A DNA stretch of 64,000 nt from CBDBND01 sp965262665. Lineage in GTDB: Bacteria > Pseudomonadota > Alphaproteobacteria > Rhodospirillales > Rhodospirillaceae. Where the stretch lies: positions 434,001 to 498,000 of the forward strand of contig CBDHFR010000002.1 in assembly GCA_965262665.1 (NCBI GenBank). The letters run 5' to 3'. The notes under the pieces were generated by a model. That model worked only from the letters and a program-made list of their open reading frames with translations, searched no databases and was not told the DNA's origin. Within the stretch, counting starts at the first letter, position 1; every line of letters begins with the position of its first letter. The position numbers were made by a program, and so were the translations under genes. This document shows, piece by piece, positions 28,785-37,734 of this stretch.

Positions 28785-29948
28785 ATGGTGCCTGTCGCGC
28801 GTGGATATCATGAGGGAAGGACAAGGGCAACGGTGAACCGATCACAAGATACGAGCCAGTTAGTGGCGATCGGTCTTATGAGCGGAACATCTTTGGATGG
28901 CATTGATGCGGCGCTCATAGAAACAGACGGGAAACAGATTATTGATATCGGAATTTCCCATACGAATGCGTATGACAGCGAATTTAGGTCCAAGTTATCC
29001 GCCGCAGTCGCACACGCAGGCCAATATGATGAGCCGACAATCGACAGTGAACTGATTAGAGACCTTAGCGTCCAGCATATCCAGGCTGTGCAGCAGATTC
29101 TTGAGCGTGTTCCTCAAAACTCCAAATGGTCCAAACCCTCAATCATCGGGTTTCATGGGCACACCACACTTCATCGACCTGCAAGACAATACACACAGCA
29201 AATCGGTGATGCTCAACTGCTCGCAGACACCTTACAAATTCCCATCGTTTCCGATTTTCGGAAGAGGGACGTCACCGCAGGTGGTCAAGGTGCCCCACTT
29301 GCACCGGTGTTTCATGCAGCCATGGCTACCGAAGAACCGAAACCCATCGTGATCGTGAATATAGGGGGGATTTCAAACGTCACCTGGATTGGCGACGACG
29401 AAAGCGCGTTAGTCGCCTTTGACACCGGTCCCGGCAACAATCTCTTGGACATGTGGATCGAGAAAAATACGGGCAAGCGATATGACGAAAATGGTTCCAT
29501 CGCCGAGCGGGGAAAGTGTAACGAAGATCGTCTGAAAAAGGTGCTAAACGATTCCTATTTTGCTGCACCCTGGCCCAAGAGTTTGGACCGATCAGATTTC
29601 GGTTTGGATATTGTGAAGGATATGGACCTAAATAACGGTGCAGCCACACTCGCAGAGTTGACTGCCAGAGCGATCATTCATGGGATTGAAATCTGCCCTC
29701 AACCACCACGCTCAATTTATGTATCCGGTGGCGGCCGTCACAATCGATATTTGATGCACCGATTGGGACAACTGAGTTCTAGTCCCGTCAATGCGATCGA
29801 AAATATTGGATGGAACGGGGACTCCGTCGAAGCGCAAGCATTCGCATACCTGGCCGTTCGGTCACTTCGAGGTTTCCCAATAACATTTGAGCGAACGACC
29901 GGTGTTGAGTATCCCATGACCGGTGGTACGCTAACAAAACCGTCGTGA
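28785..29948 (+). CDS. anmK: Anhydro-N-acetylmuramic acid kinase
   Basis: The signature GLMSGTSLDGIDAALIETDG opens the ASKHA fold, followed by IGFHGHTTLHRP, DFRKRDVTAGGQGAPLAP, VNIGGISNVTW and FDTGPGNNLLDMW. It phosphorylates anhydroMurNAc during cell-wall recycling, producing MurNAc-6-phosphate. ATG 28785 (AGGG upstream) and GTG 28833 (AAGGG upstream) are both plausible starts; the homologous region begins about ten residues after the GTG. The tyrS - anmK divergent pair is common in alphaproteobacteria. Confidence 0.93.
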   Translation: MVPVARGYHEGRTRATVNRSQDTSQLVAIGLMSGTSLDGIDAALIETDGKQIIDIGISHTNAYDSEFRSKLSAAVAHAGQYDEPTIDSELIRDLSVQHIQAVQQILERVPQNSKWSKPSIIGFHGHTTLHRPARQYTQQIGDAQLLADTLQIPIVSDFRKRDVTAGGQGAPLAPVFHAAMATEEPKPIVIVNIGGISNVTWIGDDESALVAFDTGPGNNLLDMWIEKNTGKRYDENGSIAERGKCNEDRLKKVLNDSYFAAPWPKSLDRSDFGLDIVKDMDLNNGAATLAELTARAIIHGIEICPQPPRSIYVSGGGRHNRYLMHRLGQLSSSPVNAIENIGWNGDSVEAQAFAYLAVRSLRGFPITFERTTGVEYPMTGGTLTKPS

Positions 29949-29953
29949 TTGCC

Positions 29954-30622
29954 TTAGCTTGCTTCTTCCATCGCTTTGGCTTTCAGAGCATCTCTGGCGT
30001 CAAGATAGTCGTCGACGGAACCGACAAGACTCTCCATGTGATCTTTGAAAAAGTGGCTTGCCCCTTTAATGAGCTTGTAATCAACCACGATGTTTTTTTG
30101 CAATGCAAGCTTGTTACATAGTTTCTCGACAGACGGCTCAGGAACCACATCGTCGCCTGTGCCTTGAACGATAAGGCCAGACGAAGGGCACGGCGCAAGA
30201 AACGAAAAATCATACATATTCGCCGGCGGCGCGATAGATATGAATCCCTCGATTTCAGGCCGACGCATCAACAGCTGCATGGCAATCCAGGCGCCAAATG
30301 AAAATCCTGCTACCCAGCACGCACGAGCATTAGGTTTGATGGACTGCATCCAGTCCAACGCGCCTGCAGCATCAGACAGTTCGCCCAAGCCGTTATCAAA
30401 CTCGCCTTGGGATCGTCCAACTCCTCTGAAGTTGAACCTCAAAACTGAATAGCCGCGGCGAACAAATATATAATAGAGATTGTAGACAATTTTATTGTTC
30501 ATTGTGCCGCCATGCTGAGGATGGGGGTGCAGTATTATTGCAAGCGGCGCCTTGGGGTCTTCAGCATGATGGTAACGGCCTTCAAGACGGCCTTCGGGAC
30601 CGTTAATGATAACTTCTGGCAT
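29954..30622 (-). CDS. Alpha/beta hydrolase of the short serine-esterase type
   Basis: A 222-residue alpha/beta hydrolase without lid. The oxyanion region is HPHPQHGGTMNNKIV, the nucleophile elbow is GFSFGAW, the acid is in GTGDDVVP and the histidine in GASHFF. This short form, with 'HPHP..GG.M.NKVV', is found widely in proteobacteria (a DUF-type family of unknown substrate). It converges with anmK, the stops being six bases apart. Confidence 0.85.
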   Translation of the reverse strand: MPEVIINGPEGRLEGRYHHAEDPKAPLAIILHPHPQHGGTMNNKIVYNLYYIFVRRGYSVLRFNFRGVGRSQGEFDNGLGELSDAAGALDWMQSIKPNARACWVAGFSFGAWIAMQLLMRRPEIEGFISIAPPANMYDFSFLAPCPSSGLIVQGTGDDVVPEPSVEKLCNKLALQKNIVVDYKLIKGASHFFKDHMESLVGSVDDYLDARDALKAKAMEEAS

Positions 30623-30848
30623 GAATCATCCGATGTTGGGGTGACGGCAAAATACGGTTTTGAGCCTGGGCTGACTATTTAGGGAAATACGTGTTCGGTT
30701 GCAAATGCGAAGTTTGGCGACAGATCTTTAGTGGTTTAACCCATAGAGGCCACATAACTCATTGAAAGATATATGAAATCTGATTGATCCATTCAACACC
30801 TTCCTGCGTAAAACGTATATTAAGACGATCAAACTCGAGAAATTTAGC

Positions 30849-31277
30849 GTGAAACCTGGCACCAAAGCAGAATTGGCAATTAACGCCTTGGTCGATCTAG
30901 CCAACCGCAAACCAGCAGCACCTCTCGCTTTGGCGCTTCTTGCCAAAAAGCAATCCATATCACTGTCGTATCTGGAGCAGATTTTTGCCGCTTTGCGTCG
31001 TAACGGCCTCGTGGACAGTGTGAGAGGACCGGGCGGCGGATACCAATTAGCACGATCCGCTGACCGGATCACCACGGGAGAAATTATTGCAGCAGTGGAA
31101 TCCGATGGGAGCGATTTGTCATTCGATCTTTGGACAGCCCATCCCCTTGTTGAAAAAGGTAATGATCTGCATGCATTTTGGAATTTCGTTGATGGTCAGG
31201 TTCTTCAGATTTACCACGACATTTGTTTGCAGGATATTTTGGACGGAACATATCTTGATCAAGACCAGAAGAGTTAG
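30849..31277 (+). CDS. Rrf2-family regulator at the IscR position, without cluster cysteines
   Basis: A GTG start gives 142 residues. The winged helix (LALALLAKKQSISLSYLEQI, then VRGPGGGYQLAR) is Rrf2/IscR type. The regulatory part, which in IscR carries three cysteines and a histidine for a [2Fe-2S] cluster, here reads DGSDLSFDLWTAHPLVEKG and has no cysteine; a single cysteine occurs near residue 126. The gene is followed 46 bases later by a cysteine desulfurase. It probably regulates that set, but by a signal other than a classic IscR cluster. Confidence 0.75.
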   Translation: MKPGTKAELAINALVDLANRKPAAPLALALLAKKQSISLSYLEQIFAALRRNGLVDSVRGPGGGYQLARSADRITTGEIIAAVESDGSDLSFDLWTAHPLVEKGNDLHAFWNFVDGQVLQIYHDICLQDILDGTYLDQDQKS

Positions 31278-31323
31278 GAATCGGCACCACAAGCAGCCGA
31301 GTAAGTGCTAAAAAGGGTCTGCT

Positions 31324-32427
31324 ATGTCAGACCCAAGAAAAAGAACCTACCTGGATTTTAATGCGACTGCGCCGGTGCTTCCCGAAGTATCCCAAGCTGT
31401 CAATCAGGCAATGGATATGGTCGGTAATCCATCGTCTGTGCATCAAGACGGCCGGAGATTGAGGGCCATGATCGAGAACGCGAGAGACGCTGTTGCTCGA
31501 TTGGTCAATTGTCAATCGACGGGAATCACATTTACTTCTGGTGGAACCGAGGCTAATGCGATGGCGATTGACGGTCTGCGCAGGTCGGGCCGTATATCAA
31601 ATGTTTTTTGTTCTGCCGTTGAACATCTTTCTGTTCTTAATCATGTTAAAGACTCCAATCTCTTAAATGTTGATGAATTCGGACTCGTTATTCTCGAAAG
31701 CATAGCCAGGGCGCTAAACGAAAAACAGAGCCCTGCACTCGTGTGTGTCATGTACGCAAATAACGAAACAGGTGTGATCCAACCCATTAAAGAAATCTGC
31801 CAGATTGTTCACCAGTACGGAGGAATTGTTCTTTGCGATGCTGTCCAGGCGCCAGGTAAAGTAAAACTGGACGTGTCTGCTTTGGGTGCAGATTTGGTTT
31901 CGCTTTCAGCGCACAAGATAGGTGGCCCACAAGGCGTTGGCGCCCTTATCAACTGTACGGGTATTCAGCTTGATCCATTATTGGTTGGTGGCGGACAAGA
32001 AAAACAAAAGAGATCAGGAACTGAAAATACACCTGGCATATTAGGATTTGGTGCTGCAGCAGTGGCGGTGGGACAATCCGAGTCATACGAAACTATCAAT
32101 GAACTTGGAGATTATTTAGAAGACTCCCTTCTTAAAGCAAGACCAGAAGCAGTCATTTTGGCACAAAGTGTTTCGCGTCTTCCCAACACCACTAATATTG
32201 CGCGCCCGGGAATCTCCAGCGAACAGCAGGTCATCAACCTAGACCTTGCCGGATTTTCTATCAGTGCCGGGTCGGCCTGCTCATCGGGCAAGGTTGCTAA
32301 GAGCCATGTTTTAATGGCAATGGGTCAATCATCGGACATTGTTGAGTCTGCAATTCGCATCAGCATCGGTGCGACCACAACAAAGTCAGAACTTGATTCA
32401 TTTCTTGAAACTTGGGCGTCGCTCTAG
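31324..32427 (+). CDS. Cysteine desulfurase (NifS/IscS family)
   Basis: 367 residues, class V PLP fold. Motifs: YLDFNATAP at the start, TSGGTEANAMAI, ANNETGVIQPI, the PLP lysine in SLSAHKIGGPQGVGAL and the persulfide cysteine in SAGSACSSGKV. It takes sulfur from cysteine to deliver it for Fe-S clusters or tRNA thiolation. With the ferredoxin and mnmA it forms a compact sulfur set; no iscU, iscA or hscBA lie in this window. Confidence 0.92.
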   Translation: MSDPRKRTYLDFNATAPVLPEVSQAVNQAMDMVGNPSSVHQDGRRLRAMIENARDAVARLVNCQSTGITFTSGGTEANAMAIDGLRRSGRISNVFCSAVEHLSVLNHVKDSNLLNVDEFGLVILESIARALNEKQSPALVCVMYANNETGVIQPIKEICQIVHQYGGIVLCDAVQAPGKVKLDVSALGADLVSLSAHKIGGPQGVGALINCTGIQLDPLLVGGGQEKQKRSGTENTPGILGFGAAAVAVGQSESYETINELGDYLEDSLLKARPEAVILAQSVSRLPNTTNIARPGISSEQQVINLDLAGFSISAGSACSSGKVAKSHVLMAMGQSSDIVESAIRISIGATTTKSELDSFLETWASL

Positions 32428-32447
32428 CTGCAAAAAAGGCTTTCTAA

Positions 32448-32777
32448 ATGGTGTGTGTTGTTTTTGTTCGGCCGTCTGAAGAGTCAATAGAAGTTATCGC
32501 TCACGTCGGCGATTCTGTTCTTGATGTGGCGCATTCAAACGACATCGAAATTGAAGGAGCCTGTGAGGGATCAATGGCATGCTCAACCTGTCACGTGATC
32601 GTTGACGAGGTTTGGTCTAAAAAGCTGCCTGAACCAAGCGATGAAGAGCAAGATATGCTCGATCTCACGTATGGATTGACACGAACATCCCGATTGGGGT
32701 GTCAAATTCGTCTAACAGAAGACTTTGATGGACTCATTCTAAGGCTTCCTTCTGAAACACATAACATGTTGGATTAA
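32448..32777 (+). CDS. fdx: [2Fe-2S] ferredoxin, adrenodoxin (Isc) type
   Basis: 109 residues with cluster cysteines C39, C45, C48 and C85 in the pattern GACEGSMACSTCHVI and RLGCQI. This spacing is that of the Isc ferredoxins rather than plant-type ones. It supplies electrons for Fe-S assembly or other reductions. It lies 20 bases after the desulfurase and about 65 before mnmA, so they probably share an operon. Confidence 0.92.
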   Translation: MVCVVFVRPSEESIEVIAHVGDSVLDVAHSNDIEIEGACEGSMACSTCHVIVDEVWSKKLPEPSDEEQDMLDLTYGLTRTSRLGCQIRLTEDFDGLILRLPSETHNMLD

Positions 32778-32842
32778 TTAGAAATCTCTGCTGTTCTGTG
32801 TCGGGGATTGAAGATGCAGAACAGCATGATTATAAGCCGCAC

Positions 32843-34012
32843 ATGACAACCAACGTTTTAGACCAATCCAAACAAAACACCCGCATCGCCGTTGCCATGT
32901 CCGGGGGGGTCGACAGTTCTGTCACGGCCTCAATCCTGACAGCGGAAGGATACGACGTCGTTGGACTAACCATGCAGCTGTATGATCACGGTAGCGAAAC
33001 AGCTCAATCAAAAACCTGCTGTGCCGGCCAAGACATATACGATGCGCGGCGTGTCGCTGATAAAATCGGTATTCCCCATTACGTATTGGACTACGAGAAA
33101 CGGTTCGAAGAAAGTGTGATCAAACCCTTTGCACAGTCCTATCTGAAAGGGGAAACGCCGATACCCTGTATTCTCTGTAACCAAACAGTAAAATTCCATG
33201 ATCTGATTGGTGCAGCAAAAGGCATCGGTGCGGCGGCTCTCGCCACTGGACACTATATTCGCCGTGTCCAAGAAGATTCGAAAGTATCGTTGTGCCGCGC
33301 TCGTGATCGGGACAAAGACCAAAGTTACTTTCTTTTTGCGACAACCCGTGAGCAGCTGGAGTTTTTGCGATTTCCTCTTGGTGATCTAACCAAATCAGAC
33401 ACGCGCGATCTTGCCAAATCGTATGAATTAAATGTGGCGGCGAAGCCGGAAAGTCAGGACATTTGTTTTGTGCCGACTGGCCGTTACACGAATATCGTTG
33501 GTAAATACTCGAACGAGGCAAATACAAAAGGTCATTTCATCCATATGGATGGTCGTGACTTGGGGGTTCATGAAGGCATTGAACACTATACGGTGGGTCA
33601 GCGTCGAGGATTACGGCTTGGTGGGGAGGCGGAGCCCCTGTACGTCGTCGCAGTTAACGACAAAGATAATTTCGTTCTTGTTGGCCCTAAATCAGCATTG
33701 TCAAAGGCGCACATAATTACCCGTGACGTCAATTGGCTGGGCAGGGATACTTTTATTCCAGACAGCGGGTTGCATATTGAGGCGCGAGTCAGAAATACGC
33801 ATGAACCTGTACCCGCATATTTACGTCCTCACAAAAATCCCGGACAAGCCGTAGTCGAATTTGAGCACCCGTTGTTTGGTGTATCACCAGGTCAAGCCTG
33901 TGTGTTCTATCAAGGTGACTATGTCCTTGGCGGTGGTTGGATCATGCGCGATGAAGCCAGCCCATTTGTGCCACACAATAAACGCTTAGAATCAACGGTA
34001 GTAGCCAAGTAA
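32843..34012 (+). CDS. mnmA: tRNA 2-thiouridine synthase MnmA
   Basis: The PP-loop motif AMSGGVDSSV opens the ATP pyrophosphatase domain. The two catalytic cysteines are in TPIPCILCNQTVKF and ESQDICFVP, and the C-terminal part carries VGQRRGLRLGG. It makes the 2-thio group of the wobble uridine in Lys, Glu and Gln tRNAs with sulfur delivered from a cysteine desulfurase. The start is placed at ATG 32843; a GTG at 32798 would add 15 residues without homology. Its place after the desulfurase fits the pathway. Confidence 0.93.
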   Translation: MTTNVLDQSKQNTRIAVAMSGGVDSSVTASILTAEGYDVVGLTMQLYDHGSETAQSKTCCAGQDIYDARRVADKIGIPHYVLDYEKRFEESVIKPFAQSYLKGETPIPCILCNQTVKFHDLIGAAKGIGAAALATGHYIRRVQEDSKVSLCRARDRDKDQSYFLFATTREQLEFLRFPLGDLTKSDTRDLAKSYELNVAAKPESQDICFVPTGRYTNIVGKYSNEANTKGHFIHMDGRDLGVHEGIEHYTVGQRRGLRLGGEAEPLYVVAVNDKDNFVLVGPKSALSKAHIITRDVNWLGRDTFIPDSGLHIEARVRNTHEPVPAYLRPHKNPGQAVVEFEHPLFGVSPGQACVFYQGDYVLGGGWIMRDEASPFVPHNKRLESTVVAK

Positions 34013-34107
34013 AGAGTTATGAAGCTTCAATAAATGGCGCTGAAACTGTGGTGTTGATGTTTGACAATTTAGAAACTGGAGCTTAAATAGCGCGCTTTCC
34101 AAAGTGT

Positions 34108-34184
34108 GGCGGAGTAGCTCAGCTGGTTAGAGCAGTGGAATCATAATCCACGTGTCGGGGGTTCGAGTCCCTCCTCCGCTACCA
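34108..34184 (+). tRNA. tRNA-Met (anticodon CAT), elongator type
   Basis: A 77-base cloverleaf: acceptor GGCGGAG pairs with CTCCGCT (one G-U at the end), D-arm GCTC/GAGC, anticodon stem GTGGA/TCCAC with loop ATCATAA (anticodon CAT), T-arm GGGGG/CCCTC with TTCGAGT, then A and encoded CCA. It resembles alphaproteobacterial elongator tRNA-Met. A CAT anticodon could also be the lysidine-modified tRNA-Ile, but the stem sequences fit Met better. Confidence 0.92.
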
Positions 34185-34262
34185 TTGGAACCCCACTGAT
34201 ACGATGCACCGCTGTAGCTAAAAGTGCTTACTCGAGAACCATAGCGTCTGGGAGTTATAATT

Positions 34263-34880
34263 TTGGAAATAGCTTGCCTCGACCTGGAAGGCGTTCTCGT
34301 CCCCGAAGTATGGATCGCGTTCTCTGAACTGACCGGCATTGCTGAGCTGCGTGCGACTACTCGTGACATTCCCGACTACAATGTTCTCATGAAGCAGCGG
34401 TTATCTCTGCTTGCGCAACACGACCTTCGTCTTCCTGATATTCAAGCGGTAATCGCAGAACTTGAGCCACTCCCAGGCGCAGTGGAGTTTCTGGATTGGC
34501 TTCGAGAGAGGTTCCAGGTCATTATTTTATCCGATACATTCTACGAGTTTTCAGCGCCTCTGATGCGCCAACTCAAATGGCCAACGCTGTTCTGCCATCG
34601 TCTGATTACCGATGCGGATGGCAAGGTCGTAGATTATACATTGCGGCAGCTTGACCCTAAGCGCGCATCAGTAAAGGCTCTGCACACGCTAAATTATCGA
34701 GTGATAGCGGCAGGAGATTCTTATAATGATACTTCCATGCTGAGTGAAGCCGAGGTCGGGATATTAATTCGCGCGCCACAAAACGTGATTGATGAGTTTC
34801 CACAATTTCAGGCTGTGAATGATTTTCGTGAATTAAAATCAGCCTTTGTCGCCGCAAGTGATAGGTCGCTCATCCTTTAA
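34263..34880 (+). CDS. thrH: ThrH: phosphoserine/homoserine phosphatase (HAD)
   Basis: 205 residues. HAD motif I is CLDLEGVLVPE, motif II IILSDTFYEF, and the loop with the last aspartates is AAGDSYNDTSML. Short length without a large cap and the opening 'MEIACLDLEGVL' match ThrH, which dephosphorylates phosphoserine and can transfer phosphate to homoserine. The start is TTG at 34263, nine bases after a GGAG. It converges with the next gene and overlaps it by four bases. Confidence 0.9.
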   Translation: MEIACLDLEGVLVPEVWIAFSELTGIAELRATTRDIPDYNVLMKQRLSLLAQHDLRLPDIQAVIAELEPLPGAVEFLDWLRERFQVIILSDTFYEFSAPLMRQLKWPTLFCHRLITDADGKVVDYTLRQLDPKRASVKALHTLNYRVIAAGDSYNDTSMLSEAEVGILIRAPQNVIDEFPQFQAVNDFRELKSAFVAASDRSLIL

Positions 34881-35584
34881 TCGGGCCCGCTTTGATCCAG
34901 AGCGGCCCATTTTTTAAATGGTTCGGATGCCTCCACTTCGTTTTGAGTGATCATATTTCTCCATACCTCGCACCCTTCTATGAAGTTGGGGATCGACCCC
35001 GTGAACATGGAATAACTCAGCGCTTCTGACAGGTGAGTTTCTGGAACACCGGCTTCATATGCCCACTTGATGTGCCATTTAAGCTGAGTCCAATTGCGTA
35101 TGGACGTATGAATGGCAGCCATAGATAGTTGAATCAAACCGTCATCAAGCTCTGCTGAATTGACCAATGCGCTTAGGCCTATCCGATATTCGTCGCGGCC
35201 ATCAAATGCAGGGACATGCGTTCTCCAGTACGCATGAGCGAACTCAAATGCTGCAGCACCCTGTGCATAAGCGGCCATTCTCACAGATAGGGGAACGAGA
35301 TCCAATGAACCGCCGGCGGTTAAATATTTAGCGACATGTTGTGTCGCCAGGAATTCTTCCTTGACGGCTAAAATGCCGAGCCAAATGAATTCTTTGTCTT
35401 TTTCCGCTAAGTATCTGTTCCCTAAAGTTAGAGCTGAATAACATGCATCATAGCCTTGAAGCAGTTCCGGTGCCGTCAGGGCCAGAAGGCCGTGGTGCGG
35501 CATTAAGTAACCTCTTTTCTCTCTAACGGTATTGAGTCGGGATTCTGCGGACTCAATATCTAGCTGTCTCTGAGACGTATTCAT
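34877..35584 (-). CDS. Carboxymuconolactone decarboxylase/AhpD-like protein
   Basis: 235 residues, all-helical. The core AEKDKEFIWLGILAVKEEF, then THHVAKY-type (QHVAKYLTAGGS) is the CMD/AhpD signature, and a second, weaker copy spans LKWHIKWAYEAGVPETHLSEAL. The CxxC of true AhpD is absent, so it is more like the PcaC/decarboxylase branch. Substrate unknown. It is divergent from the neighbouring ABC-binding-protein pseudogene, consistent with a catabolic setting. Confidence 0.75.
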   Translation of the reverse strand: MNTSQRQLDIESAESRLNTVREKRGYLMPHHGLLALTAPELLQGYDACYSALTLGNRYLAEKDKEFIWLGILAVKEEFLATQHVAKYLTAGGSLDLVPLSVRMAAYAQGAAAFEFAHAYWRTHVPAFDGRDEYRIGLSALVNSAELDDGLIQLSMAAIHTSIRNWTQLKWHIKWAYEAGVPETHLSEALSYSMFTGSIPNFIEGCEVWRNMITQNEVEASEPFKKWAALDQSGPD

Positions 35585-35659
35585 GTGAAACTCCGGAATG
35601 ACGTATAGAAGGATCTTCTTTTCGCAGCGTCGGCCAGTTCGCCAGATTGATCTTAAGAC

Positions 35660-36835
35660 ATGCAGATACTCGATATGAAATCATTGAAAATCCTATCGGT
35701 CGCAGCGCTTTGCATATCGCTACAGATCGAGATGGTTTTCGCACAGGAGTCAGAAATTCGGGTTGGAATTCCCGCATTTCCGTCCGTCGGAGGCAATTCA
35801 CTAGGTTTGGTAAACTTGCCTTCGCTTTATACCTTTGCAGCGCTTTTCGATGCACTGACGTATGTAGACTGGTCCGGTGAAGCAAAACCTCAATTGGCGG
35901 ACTCGTGGGAAGCCATTTCTCCGACGGTTTGGCGTTTTTCCCTTCGACCGAACATCCGCTTTTCTAACGGCGAGCCATTCAACGCATCCACGGTTGCTTC
36001 CAACATCGACATCATAAAAAGCCCTATTGGTCAGACCTTTGTCACGGCATCTGAACTGGCCTATATAAAGTCCGCGCGGGTTATAGAAGATCTGGTCGCT
36101 GAAATAGAAACGACCCAATCAACACCTTTTCTTCCTCATGATTTATCCATGCTGCGCTTTGTTCCTCCGATGTACTGGCAAGATGTCGGTGTCGGGAAAT
36201 TTGCCTTAGAGCCAATTGGAACGGCACCTTTCAAACTGGATCGTTGGACGGGTACGGAACTGCAGATGGTCGCCTGGCAAGGGGCATAGAGATCTGCAAA
36301 AGTTGATTAACTGACACTTTTTGCCATGCCAAATCCGTCAGCAAGACTGCAAGGGCTGTTATCTGGCCGGTTGCACGTCGCCATGGTGCTCGGCCCGGAT
36401 GAAATTTCATTGGTCGAATCAGCAGGACATTCAATGTCTGTTCAGCCCGATACAAGTATGATCGTATTGGCGTTTAATTTGGCAAGGCCGTCGCCGCTTC
36501 ATGATGTTCGTGTACGCCATGCCCTCAATCATGCGGTTAATAAACAGGCCATTGTGGACGGTTTGTTGGCTGGACAGTCTCGTGTCTCGACGCAAACTGC
36601 ATCAGCCGTCGCCTTTGGGTTCGATCCGAATTTGAAAGCATACGAATACGACCCAGATTTGGCCCGTGATCTCTTAGCAGACGCCGGTTACCCAGACGGG
36701 TTTACCATGATCGCCGAGGTGCTGAACGTGACCTCTTCGTTCGCCGGGCCGGCCTACCAGCAGGTTGTGGCCGATCTGGCCCGCGTTGGTGTGGACGTTG
36801 AACTGAGGGCAATACCCGTTCCCAAGTACGCTCTG
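35660..36835 (+). pseudogene. Peptide/dipeptide ABC transporter binding protein, dead
   Basis: A family-5 solute-binding protein: signal peptide to VFAQ, then ALFDALTYVDWSGEAKPQLAD, SLRPNIRFSNGEPFNAS and FALEPIGTAPFKLD. TAG at 36287 and TAA near 36308 interrupt it, but the same frame continues with NPSARLQGLLSGRLHV, NHAVNKQAIVDGLLAGQ and DLLADAGYPDGF. Near 36835 it meets the end of an IS3 remnant and the C-terminal third is lost. An intact paralogue lies at 41166-42725. Translation may begin at 35660 or the ATG at 35675. Confidence 0.88.
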
Positions 36836-37190
36836 ACGTTGCTCCCAAAATCCGGACCAGGTGGTTCTTCACCTATGCGGCCTGATCGATGGTCATATCT
36901 CTCCTGGCCTGTGCCGGCGTCCGGTAGCCGATGCTCGAGTGGCACCGTCGTTGGTTATAGAAGATCTCGATGTACTCGAATAGCGCAGCCCTGGCCTCGC
37001 GCCGGGTACGAAACCGGGTACGGTGCACGAGTTCGGTCTTGAGAGACCCAAAGAAGCTCTCCATGGGGCATTGTCGAGGCAATTCCCCTTGCGGCTCATG
37101 GAGGCCTTGATGCCGTGGAGGCGGAGCAGTTTGCGGTAGTCAAGCTCGAGCCGCCAGGTCTTCAACTGCGTTGGCGTGACGCCGAGTAGA
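36836..37190 (-). pseudogene. IS3-family transposase remnant (OrfB C-terminus)
   Basis: On the minus strand: DYRKLLRLHGIKASMSRKGN, CLDNAP, one base missing, then MESFFGSLKTELVH, REARAALFEYIEIFYNQRR and HSSIGYRTPAQARRDM. This is the C-terminal end of an IS3 OrfB, including the last catalytic glutamate in MESFFGSLK. The base missing at the junction makes a frameshift. The element end probably lies near 36837-36858 (TTGCTCCCAAAATCCGGACC). The rest of the IS is absent. Confidence 0.85.
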
Positions 37191-37530
37191 GTTCCTGTTG
37201 CCAGATCACAAAACATTGGATCCATTCTGCCCTTTACCAACGAATTACCCGCGACAGGATTGCAGCGGGCAGTTCCAAATGGTGACTCAATATCTTCTCG
37301 TTTGACGGCATTAAAGCGTTCGCTTGAACTAAGGGCTGTCACGCCCAGGCAGCACGCGATCGAGCGCAACATGATTTTAGATGCTCTATTGCCCGCAAAT
37401 CCGGCGACGCGTGCGAATGTCATGCCTCCACCCCAAGGCGTAATTGAGGCGGCGGCCACGATTGGACATTTAGAGCGCTTGCTTTTCGAAGGTGTGATTA
37501 CAGACTCTGAGTTTGAAAGTGAACGTGCTG
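37191..37530 (+). pseudogene. Fragment of a SPOR-domain protein (N-terminal part)
   Basis: The frame reads RLTALKRSLELRAVTPRQHA, then LDALLPANPATRANVMPPPQ and IGHLERLLFEGVITDSEFES. The two 'L...L...G.IT..E/H...R' segments and the proline-rich part recall alphaproteobacterial SPOR-domain proteins that end in a 'GVHLASYRS' domain. That domain is found at 38727-38980, beyond 1.2 kb of IS21 and IS630 remnants. The gene's true start is lost to the IS3 remnant on the left. Moderately confident because the N-terminal region is variable in the family. Confidence 0.5.
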
Positions 37531-37734
37531 TGTCAACGGCGGAGCAAAATCAGTCCAGTTGGGCGGCGTAAAACCAGTCCATTTTATGTGATGCCGAAGG
37601 CGTTGTTGCGGGTTGTCCCGGTAGTGCATAGGAGGGACCCGCGCGGCTTTGCGTAGCGTTTCGCGTGTGCGAAGCGAAGGCGTGTGGGCGGTGCCTGTGT
37701 ACCCACCGGGTCAACGATAGCCTCGGTGTTAGAT
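37531..37734. mobile_element. End fragment of an IS21-family element
   Basis: Begins with TGTCAACGGCGGAGC, the kind of terminus known from IS21 elements, and matches the outer 200 bases of the large palindrome at 59.8-61.0 kb almost base for base (up to the TTAGATA near 37733). It contains a GC-rich stretch with several small inverted repeats and no gene. The istB gene that should follow is absent, replaced by an IS630 remnant. Confidence 0.85.

Noticed and set aside
34108..34184. tRNA-Ile2 (lysidine) with CAT anticodon
   Set aside because: Stem sequences match elongator tRNA-Met of alphaproteobacteria better.
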